Of a stretch of DNA of 35,448 nucleotides, positions 7,475 through 14,603 are shown piece after piece; positions within the stretch are counted from its first letter, which is position 1, and each line of letters starts with the position of its first letter. The DNA is from Clostridia bacterium (lineage in GTDB: Bacteria; Bacillota; Clostridia; UMGS1810). The stretch lies in the NCBI GenBank assembly GCA_017502845.1, contig JAFVUE010000006.1, positions 1-35,448 on the forward strand. The letters are read 5' to 3'. The position numbers and the translations under genes were made by a program. The notes under the pieces were generated by a model. That model had not been told where the DNA came from. It ran no database searches and saw only the letters and a program-made list of their open reading frames with translations.

Positions 7475-8077
7475 TTATACCTTGAACAATTTCTCTTCCT
7501 TGCAAATATCTAGCATAAGCACATCAAAAACTTTGCACCGCACTTTTCCGCAAAATTCAAGCGAAAAACATTCTCTGTCGAATACAGGGGTTATAGTTAT
7601 CTTATGGTCCTTTACGGTACAAAGATTTGCCACAAGACCGAAGATATTATATATTGCACCCCAGGCAGCACCTGTTGCAATACCGGTATCTGCCGCATCA
7701 TCAAGCCCGAATGTCATATTAAAATCGAACCTGTGTACCTTAATCCGTTTCCTGAACCGTTTCCACAATCGCTTTTTGATTGGATGGCGAGGGTGTATTC
7801 TGCTTTCGATATTGTTGCGGATTTTCTTGAGTTTCTCCGCTAAGGTAATCTCCGGCTTATTCCCTTTCGGTGCTTCATCAAGCAACGCCTTATTATCTTC
7901 AGAAAACTCAAGAAGGTCTATCTTACACCCAAGCACGGTTAAGATGTATTCTTCTTTCAAATCTTCGTCCTCATCTTTACGGATACATATATCTACAGTT
8001 AAACGGATACACATTATTGCGACCGCAAGAACCACAATTACAGCAAGTACCGCAAGAACTATATAAAGAGCTGTCAA
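7475..8077 (-). CDS. DUF2953 family membrane-anchored protein
   Basis: Uncharacterised protein of 200 residues with one N-terminal transmembrane helix (LYIVLAVLAVIVVLAVAIMCI) and a basic middle segment (KKIRNNIESRIHPRHPIKKRLWKRFRKRI), then a FGLDDAADTGIATGAAWGAIY stretch typical of DUF2953. Often found next to ytfJ in Clostridia, so a sporulation or envelope role is possible but unproven. The start is a TTG at 8077 with GGGGTG about six bases upstream. Confidence 0.82.
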   Translation of the reverse strand: MTALYIVLAVLAVIVVLAVAIMCIRLTVDICIRKDEDEDLKEEYILTVLGCKIDLLEFSEDNKALLDEAPKGNKPEITLAEKLKKIRNNIESRIHPRHPIKKRLWKRFRKRIKVHRFDFNMTFGLDDAADTGIATGAAWGAIYNIFGLVANLCTVKDHKITITPVFDRECFSLEFCGKVRCKVFDVLMLDICKEEKLFKV

Positions 8078-8118
8078 AACATCACCCCGTTATCATACAG
8101 AATGTATCTGCCATTTTG

Positions 8119-8721
8119 TCAGATTTCCGGCATCTCCGCTGTCTGATCAATATAGTCTGTCAGTTTTTCGGGCTGTGAATAAGGGGCTGCGCCCTCAGCC
8201 ATGTCAATATCCGTATCCACTTCAGGCAATTCGCTCAGGGACTGCAATGAGAAGCATCTCAGGAATTCTTCCGTAGTAGCATAGAGAATAGGTCTGCCGG
8301 GTGCATCCAATCTGCCAACTTCATCTATGAGACCAAGTTCTGCCAATCTGTTCATTGCACCGTCGCTGTTTACACCGCGGATGAATTCTACAGTTGCTCT
8401 CGTTACGGGTTGATTATATGCCACGATAGAGAGAACCTCAAGCCCTGCATTTGAGATGGTTACTCTTCCTTTTTTCTCATTGAGGGCACGGATACAGTCA
8501 TAATATTCACTTTTTGTACAAAGTTGATACTTATCTTCGAAACGAACGAGTTTTATCCCCCTCGTAACATCGGACTCGTATTTCTTCTGCATTTTCTCTA
8601 AAGTCTGTCGCATTGCCGCCTTACTGCGGGATGTTACCTCACACAGACGGTCTATGGAAACAGATTCTCCCGCAGCAAAGAGTATTCCCTCAATTGCCGC
8701 CTCTAAATTCATATTATCCAT
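8119..8721 (-). CDS. scpB: Segregation and condensation protein ScpB
   Basis: Kleisin-associated winged-helix protein of the SMC-ScpA-ScpB condensin that compacts and segregates the chromosome. The N-terminus AAIEGILFAAGESVSIDRL and the later VLSIVAYNQPVTRATVEFIRGVNS and DAPGRPILYATTEEFL segments are hallmark ScpB sequences. Three starts are possible; the ATG at 8721 is chosen with GTGGTG upstream, while the ATG at 8712 also fits the family. The start overlaps the scpA 3' end by eight bases, the usual coupling of this pair. Confidence 0.95.
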   Translation of the reverse strand: MDNMNLEAAIEGILFAAGESVSIDRLCEVTSRSKAAMRQTLEKMQKKYESDVTRGIKLVRFEDKYQLCTKSEYYDCIRALNEKKGRVTISNAGLEVLSIVAYNQPVTRATVEFIRGVNSDGAMNRLAELGLIDEVGRLDAPGRPILYATTEEFLRCFSLQSLSELPEVDTDIDMAEGAAPYSQPEKLTDYIDQTAEMPEI

Positions 8722-9466
8722 CAAATTCACCACTTAATGTGTCATTTTTTGCTTTACCTAATTTGAAATATACTTTATCGCCCTCGTCGTACGCCTCAAG
8801 AGAATTCATCTTAAGAAGTTCTAGGATTGCAAGGAAAAGAGCAACCGCTTCACTTCTTGTCTTAATGCCCTCAAACGCGCTTTCAAAAGTCATCTTCTTA
8901 CTTGCCCGGAGACGTGTCATAAGGTTACTTGCCTTTTCCTTAACAGAAACACGCTCTCTACCCACAACACCCTCAAAGTTTGATTTTGGTGGTGGTGCTT
9001 TGCGTTCTGTTTTTTCAATAACTGTCAAGAACGCCTCCATAAGACGGTCAAGTTCTACCTGCTCCACCTCACGCTTTACAGGGGCAAGATCAAGCATTTC
9101 CGCTTCTTTATAAAAATTGAGTGCTCCGTCAAACTGACGCTTCTTGAAAAGTTCGGAAATAAGTTTCATAGTATGGCGCTTACGGAGTGCTTCTGTAAGA
9201 TCACGGGCTATCTGCTCCGCATCGTCCTCTTCATCGTGCTTGGGAAGAAGCGCCTTGGATTTGATATAGAGAAGATTTGACGCTACGGTTAAAAATTCGC
9301 TTGATATATCAAGATCTTTTTCCTTGAGCCCCTCAATGTACTCTATATACTGATCCGTAATGGCAATAAGAGAAACGGAACAAATATTAAGTTTATTCTT
9401 CCTTATAAGGTGCTCAAGCAAGTCAAGAGGACCTTCAAAGGTTGCGGTTTTGAAAGTTAAATCCAA
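8714..9466 (-). CDS. scpA: Segregation and condensation protein ScpA (kleisin)
   Basis: Kleisin subunit that bridges the SMC heads and binds ScpB. The 250 residues include the N-terminal FEGPLDLLEHLIRKNKLNI signature and a C-terminal winged-helix domain (FLAILELLKMNSLEAYDEGDKVYFKL). The start is a TTG at 9466, directly abutting the stop of the M50 protease gene, with GGTG six bases upstream. The smc gene itself is not in this window. Confidence 0.95.
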   Translation of the reverse strand: MDLTFKTATFEGPLDLLEHLIRKNKLNICSVSLIAITDQYIEYIEGLKEKDLDISSEFLTVASNLLYIKSKALLPKHDEEDDAEQIARDLTEALRKRHTMKLISELFKKRQFDGALNFYKEAEMLDLAPVKREVEQVELDRLMEAFLTVIEKTERKAPPPKSNFEGVVGRERVSVKEKASNLMTRLRASKKMTFESAFEGIKTRSEAVALFLAILELLKMNSLEAYDEGDKVYFKLGKAKNDTLSGEFDG

Positions 9467-10105
9467 TTAAAACACCAACCATACTATTTTATCAATAAAC
9501 ATAAGAATTTTACTGCTGAAAAACGAAAGTACAGGTGTAAGTATACCTGTGTATACAAGCACAAGAAGAATTATACTGAAATATCTCTCAATGGAATACA
9601 GTTTGAATTTATACTTAGGTGGAAGAAATTCCATTAAAATCTTGGAACCATCAAGAGGCGGAATGGGGATAAGATTGAATATCATAAGACCTACATTCAT
9701 TACGATGGCATAGCGCAATACCTCTATAAGGAATTCCTTAAGCATGCCCAATGGTACAAATCTGGCAACTGCACCAAATACAAAGCCCATAACAAGTGCC
9801 AGAAGGAAGTTTGAAACAGGACCTGCAAGGGATACGGCAACAATTCCCAACCTTTTATTTCGGAAATTACGAGGGTTGATGGGGACCGGCTTTGCCCAAC
9901 CAAAATGGAAGAACAAAAGGCATATGGTACCGAACAAATCCATATGAGCCACAGGGTTTAAGCTCAATCTGCCGTTATAACGGGCAGTGGGATCCCCCAT
10001 CTTATCGGCAATCCAGCCGTGGGCAAATTCGTGCACGGTAAGTGCAAGTAAAAGTCCGGGGACACTTAAAACAAGATTGATTATAAAATTGGTCAGTGTA
10101 TTCAT
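9467..10105 (-). CDS. Site-2 protease family (M50) membrane metalloprotease
   Basis: Membrane zinc protease of the YwhC/rhomboid-like S2P group, which cleaves substrates within or near the membrane; its substrate is unknown. The zinc motif HEFAH is at 25-29 and the third ligand lies in the NLIPIPPLDGSKIL segment. It has about five to six hydrophobic helices in 212 residues, the usual short form without a PDZ domain. ATG at 10105 with GAGGT eight bases upstream. It sits between lysA and scpA, which is a frequent neighbourhood in Firmicutes. Confidence 0.92.
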   Translation of the reverse strand: MNTLTNFIINLVLSVPGLLLALTVHEFAHGWIADKMGDPTARYNGRLSLNPVAHMDLFGTICLLFFHFGWAKPVPINPRNFRNKRLGIVAVSLAGPVSNFLLALVMGFVFGAVARFVPLGMLKEFLIEVLRYAIVMNVGLMIFNLIPIPPLDGSKILMEFLPPKYKFKLYSIERYFSIILLVLVYTGILTPVLSFFSSKILMFIDKIVWLVF

Positions 10106-10116
10106 TTACATTTACC

Positions 10117-11418
10117 TCAAATAATATCGTTTCTTACGATATCCTCATAGGTTTCGCGTTTTACGGCAAGTTTTGATTTACCGCCCGACACCATAACAAG
10201 GGCTGGTCGGGGAATACGGTTATAATTACTTGCCATGGAATAGTTATATGCACCTGTGCTCATTATACACATAATATCGCCTTTTTTTGCAGATGGAAGA
10301 TGGGCATTCTTGATCAAAATGTCTCCCGACTCACAGCATCTTCCGCAAAGGGTAACTGTTTCTTCAGGTCTGTCCCCTGCTCTGTTTGCAAGTACACCGT
10401 CATACTCTGCATCATACATTATATAACGTGGGTTATCAGCCATACCGCCGTCAACAGAAACGTATTTGCGGACACCGGGTATATCCTTAACCATTCCGAT
10501 TGTATAAAGTGTGATACCTGCATCACCGACTATTGAACGGCCCGGTTCCATAAGGATACGGGGGAGTTTAAGACCTTTCTCTTCACAGATGGATTTCACA
10601 ACACGGGAAACTGCCTCTATATAAGAATCGTATGCAATCGGTGCATCTCCCTCTACATATCTGATACCGAAACCACCGCCAAGGTTGAGTTCGGAAATCT
10701 CGATACCGAGCTTAGATTTTACCTCGGCAACAAAACCGAGCATAACTCTTGCCGCCTCTTCAAAGGGAGCAAGTTCAAAAATCTGTGAGCCGATATGACA
10801 ATGAACACCAACAACCTCTACACCCTCCATTTGGGACGCGGTTTTTATAATATCTAGTGCTTCGCCGTTTTCAAGAGTAACACCAAACTTGGAATCTATT
10901 TGTCCTGTGCTGATGAATTCGTGAGTATGGGCATCAATACCCGGTTTGATTCTGAAAAGGATTTTGGCAACCTTGCCTTTTGAGATACAAAGTGTATTGA
11001 GTTCTGAAAGTTCGTCATAATTATCAACAACTATTCTGCCGACGCCCTCATCGAGAGCAAAGTTCAGTTCGTCAGTTGTTTTATTATTACCGTGAAAATA
11101 TATGTTTTCGGGATTGAAACCTGCTTTTAATGCAGTATAAAGTTCGCCACCCGACACAACATCCACGCCAAGACCCTCTTCGGCAACTATCTTATACATA
11201 TACATTACGGAAAGTGCCTTACTGGCATAGAGAGCCATACCGTTGCCGCCGTAGTACTTATCAATCGCATTCTTATAAGCACGTGCATTGGAGCGGATTA
11301 CATCCTCATCCATAACGTACAAGGGGGTGCCGTACTGTGCTGCCAAATCAACACAATCACAGCCGCCTATCACAAGATGATTTCTATCATTAACTGTCAG
11401 GTTGTCGTGTCTAAACAT
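10117..11418 (-). CDS. lysA: Diaminopimelate decarboxylase
   Basis: PLP enzyme that decarboxylates meso-diaminopimelate to L-lysine, the last step of lysine synthesis. The fold-type III signs are visible: YASKAL with the PLP lysine at about 67, the HCHIGSQI segment, the phosphate-binding GGGFGIRY loop, and CESGD with the active-site cysteine from the partner subunit. The 433-residue length is normal. ATG at 11418 with AAGGAG seven bases upstream. It is the first gene of a long minus-strand operon with a perfect-consensus promoter 33 bases upstream. Confidence 0.95.
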   Translation of the reverse strand: MFRHDNLTVNDRNHLVIGGCDCVDLAAQYGTPLYVMDEDVIRSNARAYKNAIDKYYGGNGMALYASKALSVMYMYKIVAEEGLGVDVVSGGELYTALKAGFNPENIYFHGNNKTTDELNFALDEGVGRIVVDNYDELSELNTLCISKGKVAKILFRIKPGIDAHTHEFISTGQIDSKFGVTLENGEALDIIKTASQMEGVEVVGVHCHIGSQIFELAPFEEAARVMLGFVAEVKSKLGIEISELNLGGGFGIRYVEGDAPIAYDSYIEAVSRVVKSICEEKGLKLPRILMEPGRSIVGDAGITLYTIGMVKDIPGVRKYVSVDGGMADNPRYIMYDAEYDGVLANRAGDRPEETVTLCGRCCESGDILIKNAHLPSAKKGDIMCIMSTGAYNYSMASNYNRIPRPALVMVSGGKSKLAVKRETYEDIVRNDII

Positions 11419-11450
11419 AATTTTCTCCTTATAACATATTACATATACAA

Positions 11451-11479
11451 ATTATAGCATTTTTTTCATGGATTGTCAA
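11451..11479 (-). promoter_or_regulatory. Consensus sigma-A promoter of the lysA operon
   Basis: On the minus strand, TTGACA (11479-11474), a 17-base spacer and TATAAT (11456-11451) match the vegetative consensus at every position. It lies 33 bases before the lysA start, and its -35 box is two bases from the left end of the inverted-repeat element at 11482. Confidence 0.85.
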
Positions 11480-11555
11480 ATAAAAAAGCCACTTCACGGC
11501 GGTGCATCTTAGGGAGAAGTCGGTTTTGAAAGGCAATTAACCGCAAACAGTTCAT

Positions 11556-11594
11556 AAAAAATCCCGAAATACGTCAAGTATTACGGGATTTTTT
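11556..11594 (-). terminator. Bidirectional terminator-like hairpin after fucI
   Basis: AAAAAATCCCGAAATAC (11556-11572) pairs with 11578-11594 with one mismatch around the loop GTCAA, and T-runs flank both sides. It is well placed to end fucI transcription on the minus strand. Its minus-strand loop TTGAC is the same as in the repeat core. Confidence 0.8.
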
Positions 11595-11668
11595 CTTGTT
11601 CCTGTTTACGACAAAATTTCTCTTTCAAAACTGCTAGGCACCTTAAAACAAGAGGTTTTTAGTACAGA

Positions 11669-11721
11669 ACGAGGCAAAAGTGCGAAGGAATCCTGACGGA
11701 TTTCAAGTACTTTTAACGAAG
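11669..11721 (+). repeat. Conserved core of dispersed element, copy 1
   Basis: The core starts ACGAGGCAAAA, contains a small hairpin AATCC-TGAC-GGATT (about 11689-11702), and ends in TTTTAACGAAG. A copy of equal length, about four fifths identical by eye with small gaps, lies on the opposite strand at 35313-35365. Confidence 0.8.
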
Positions 11722-11807
11722 TTATGTGCAAAAACATAAAGTTTTAAGGCGATTTATCCCTAAGATGCACCGCCGCAGGCGAAGTGGCTTTTTTGAAATT
11801 CAAATTA

Positions 11808-13604
11808 TTATTTATACATAGGTCCGTAAGAAGCACATGCTCTGTAATCCTGTCCCTCTTTATCCATACCGAATGCATTCCATGCAGCAGGTCTGAAAAT
11901 CTTATCCTCAGGTACGTTATGCATACATACGGGGATACGGAGCATTGAACAGAGTGTAATAAGGTCTGCACCGATATGACCATAACTGATTGCGCCGTGG
12001 TTAGCACCCCAGTTATTCATTACGTCATATGCAGTCTTGAATGCTCCCTCGCCTGTGCATCTGGGAGCAAACCATGTGCAGGGCCATGTGTAGTCTGTTC
12101 TCTTCCAGAGTGTATCGGAAACATCATCGGGAAGTCCGATTGTCCAACCCTCTGCAATCTGAAGAACGGGGCCAAGACCTTTAACAAGGTTAAGACGGAT
12201 CATTGTAGCAGGCATTTCTGCTCTTGTCAAGAATCTTGATGAGAACCCGCCACCTCTGAAGTAACCGAGGTCAGCCATATTCCATGTGGTTGCTTTCATA
12301 ACAGTATCGCAATCTGCCTCTGTCATTTCAAACCACTGTTTCATAACGCCATTACCGTTTTCATCCTTAACTTCGCCACAAGCATCAAGGCAACAAGCGC
12401 CTGAGTTAATAAGGTGGATAAAACCGTCTGCCTCTTTTGCCTTACCCTCAATATCATAACCTGCGGCTCTCTTAACTGCATCGCCACTCCAGTATGTTCT
12501 TACGTCAGCGAACATCTGAGGTCTGTTTGTAAGGAGTTTACCAAAGAGCATACCGATACTGTTAAGTACGTCATTCTCTGTTGCAAGGATATACGGTTCT
12601 CTTGCACCGTTCCAGTCAAAGGATGTATTGAGCATTGCCTCGGGGAAGTCGCAGTTTGGATAGAAGTCTGTCCACTGTCTCTGTCCCTGGAAACCTGCTG
12701 CAATAGCATTATGACCTACTTTTTCTTCTTCGCAACCCTCGGGGAGGTTGGGGTTACCGTTCATAAGGTCTTTGATGATGCACATCATCTTAACTACGAA
12801 CTCAAACTGTTCTTCTTTCTTCTCTGCTGAAAGCTGAAGTTCTTCGGGGTTCTTGTCAAAGCCCATATTGCACTTCTCTTTTGCCCATTTGAGTGCTTTC
12901 TGATATTCGGCTTCGTCATAGATACCCTCTGTCATTCGTCTGATGATCTCTACCTCATCAACAGACTCAACACGCATACCAAGATATTCTTCGATAAAGT
13001 TTACGTCGATAATTGAACCGCCGATACCCATACAGATTGAACCAATCTGCAGGTATGACTTGCCACGCATTGTTGCTGCTGCAACTGCGGCACGGCCGAA
13101 TCTCAAAAGCTTTTCTTCAACGTCTGCAGGAATTTTATCAGAATCGTTCACATCCTGAACGTCGTGGCCGTAAATACCGAATGCAGGAAGTCCTTTCTGT
13201 GCATGAGATGCTAAAACTGCCGCAAGGTAAACTGCACCGGGACGTTCTGTACCGTTAAAGCCCCAAACTGCCTTAATGGTATTCTTATCCATATCCATTG
13301 TTTCGGAACCGTAGCACCAGCAAGGTGTTACTGTAAGGGTAATATCTACCCCCTCTTTCTTGAACTTATCTGCACAAGCTGCTGCCTCTGCAACACGGCC
13401 GATAGTTGTATCAGCGATAACAACTTTTACGGGCTCACCGTTTGAATATTTGAGGTTTTCCTCAAACAGTTTCTTTGCGGCTTTCGCCATATTCATTGTC
13501 TGGTCTTCCAAGGATTCTCTTACTTTAAGAACACCTCTTCTGCCATCGATTGTAGGTCTTATACCTATAACGGGATAAGAACCGATTAATCTGCTCTCTG
13601 CCAT
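11808..13604 (-). CDS. fucI: L-fucose isomerase
   Basis: Mn2+-dependent aldose-ketose isomerase converting L-fucose to L-fuculose (often also D-arabinose to D-ribulose), the entry step of fucose use from mucin or plant glycans. The 598 residues closely follow E. coli FucI (591): N-terminal [49 protein letters not shown], and the metal-site segments [18 protein letters not shown] and ...[15 protein letters not shown] with GGAGG nine bases upstream. It stands alone: no kinase, aldolase or permease lies nearby, so the rest of the pathway must be elsewhere. A divergent AraC regulator probably controls it. Confidence 0.95.
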   Translation of the reverse strand: MAESRLIGSYPVIGIRPTIDGRRGVLKVRESLEDQTMNMAKAAKKLFEENLKYSNGEPVKVVIADTTIGRVAEAAACADKFKKEGVDITLTVTPCWCYGSETMDMDKNTIKAVWGFNGTERPGAVYLAAVLASHAQKGLPAFGIYGHDVQDVNDSDKIPADVEEKLLRFGRAAVAAATMRGKSYLQIGSICMGIGGSIIDVNFIEEYLGMRVESVDEVEIIRRMTEGIYDEAEYQKALKWAKEKCNMGFDKNPEELQLSAEKKEEQFEFVVKMMCIIKDLMNGNPNLPEGCEEEKVGHNAIAAGFQGQRQWTDFYPNCDFPEAMLNTSFDWNGAREPYILATENDVLNSIGMLFGKLLTNRPQMFADVRTYWSGDAVKRAAGYDIEGKAKEADGFIHLINSGACCLDACGEVKDENGNGVMKQWFEMTEADCDTVMKATTWNMADLGYFRGGGFSSRFLTRAEMPATMIRLNLVKGLGPVLQIAEGWTIGLPDDVSDTLWKRTDYTWPCTWFAPRCTGEGAFKTAYDVMNNWGANHGAISYGHIGADLITLCSMLRIPVCMHNVPEDKIFRPAAWNAFGMDKEGQDYRACASYGPMYK

Positions 13605-13632
13605 ATCATTCTACCTCCAGATATAATTGATT

Positions 13633-13654
13633 TCATTCCGCCGAAACGGAATGA
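13633..13654. promoter_or_regulatory. Palindrome in the fucI-araC divergent region
   Basis: TCATTCCG (13633-13640) and CGGAATGA (13647-13654) form a perfect inverted repeat with a 6-base centre, 29 bases upstream of fucI. A plausible fucI -10 box (TATAAT on the minus strand, 13682-13677) has no good -35, as expected for an activator-dependent promoter. The palindrome would lie in the fucI leader or act as an operator. Confidence 0.45.
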
Positions 13655-13685
13655 TAAAATATTACTTGATAATATCATTATACAC

Positions 13686-13715
13686 TTGAAATTTATACAA
13701 TACTTGTGTTATATT
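13686..13715 (+). promoter_or_regulatory. Predicted promoter of the araC-type gene
   Basis: TTGAAA (13686-13691), an 18-base spacer and TATATT (13710-13715) lie 42 bases before the regulator's start. The -35 box almost touches the divergent fucI -10 candidate, so the two promoters would compete or share a regulator. Confidence 0.55.
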
Positions 13716-13757
13716 ATAAAAAAGTATAATAATATTCATATTTTCGAGGTGCGATTT

Positions 13758-14600
13758 ATGATATACAACGAACTGAAAGAAAGAGGTTCTGCATCACTCC
13801 CTATGGAGTTATACAAAATAGACGAAAACCACCCAAAATACGAGATGGCTTACCATTGGCACGGGGAGTTTGAAATAATCAGAATTATAAGCGGTACTCT
13901 CAAAATACAACTGAACCACCGAAGTTTCGATGCAACATCAGGAGATGTGGTTTTTGTAAACCCCGAAACGGTACATGGGGCAACACCTGAAAACTGCGTT
14001 TATGATTGTATTGTGCTCTCGCAGGAGTTACTTGCCACAGAGGACAGTATATGCAGTGGCTTCATATCCGAATTAACCGACAAAAACGCCGTAATAAAAG
14101 ACCACTTCAAAAATACTGACGGAGAAATCATTGATGCGACAAACCGCCTCTTTGATGTGATGGACAGAGAGGGATGCTATTTTGAGGCGTTGGGTGCTCT
14201 GTACACGGTATTCGGTATTATCATAAGAGATAAATTATACGAGGCATCATCCGCGTTCCCGAACGTGAACATCGGGAAGAACACGAAACTTAAAAAAGTG
14301 TTCTCTTACATGAGGCAGAATTACGGAAGCCAGATTACATTAAAGCAGATATCGGCGGTGGCTGATATGAGCCCAAAATATTTTTGTTATTTCTTCAAGG
14401 AAATGACACAGAAAAGCCCTATGGCTTACCTTAACAATTACCGCATAGAAAGAGCCGCAGGGAAACTTATGTCAACGGACCTGACGGTTACTGACATTGC
14501 CTACGGCTGCGGCTTTAATGATTTGAGTTATTTTATAAAAACGTTCAAACTGATAAAGGGCATCTCCCCCAACAAATTCAGGAAGAAATACAACGTATAA
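13758..14600 (+). CDS. AraC family transcriptional regulator
   Basis: Sugar-responsive DNA-binding regulator. The N-terminal half is a cupin sensor domain (HWHGEFEIIRIISGTLKIQLN, then SGDVVFVNPETVHG); the C-terminal about 100 residues carry two helix-turn-helix motifs ending in the family signature (VTDIAYGCGFNDLSYFIKTFKLIKGISPNKFRKKY). The ATG at 13758 has GAGGTG seven bases upstream and gives 280 residues; an upstream ATG at 13686 lies in the promoter and lacks a site. Divergent from fucI, so it probably activates fucI in response to fucose or a related sugar (inference). It converges on the P-type ATPase gene with only three bases between them. Confidence 0.93.
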   Translation: MIYNELKERGSASLPMELYKIDENHPKYEMAYHWHGEFEIIRIISGTLKIQLNHRSFDATSGDVVFVNPETVHGATPENCVYDCIVLSQELLATEDSICSGFISELTDKNAVIKDHFKNTDGEIIDATNRLFDVMDREGCYFEALGALYTVFGIIIRDKLYEASSAFPNVNIGKNTKLKKVFSYMRQNYGSQITLKQISAVADMSPKYFCYFFKEMTQKSPMAYLNNYRIERAAGKLMSTDLTVTDIAYGCGFNDLSYFIKTFKLIKGISPNKFRKKYNV

Positions 14601-14603
14601 TTA

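Larger units (their letters stand above)
11482..11794. repeat. Composite inverted-repeat element, non-coding
   Basis: This fills most of the 389-base gap between lysA and fucI. Terminal inverted repeats at 11482-11515 and 11757-11794 match throughout except for a short GCCT insertion in the right copy, and each ends outward in a run of six T. Nested inside are a second inverted repeat (11521-11532 with 11622-11633) enclosing a terminator-like hairpin (11556-11594), and a third (11641-11649 with 11741-11749) enclosing the shared core 11669-11721. No ORF of note and no target duplication is visible. It could be a MITE-like element, a structured RNA, or a compound terminator. Confidence 0.75.

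Noticed and set aside
11419-11807. Possible insertion sequence
   Set aside because: It has terminal inverted repeats but no transposase reading frame and no visible target duplication, so only an inverted-repeat element is claimed.
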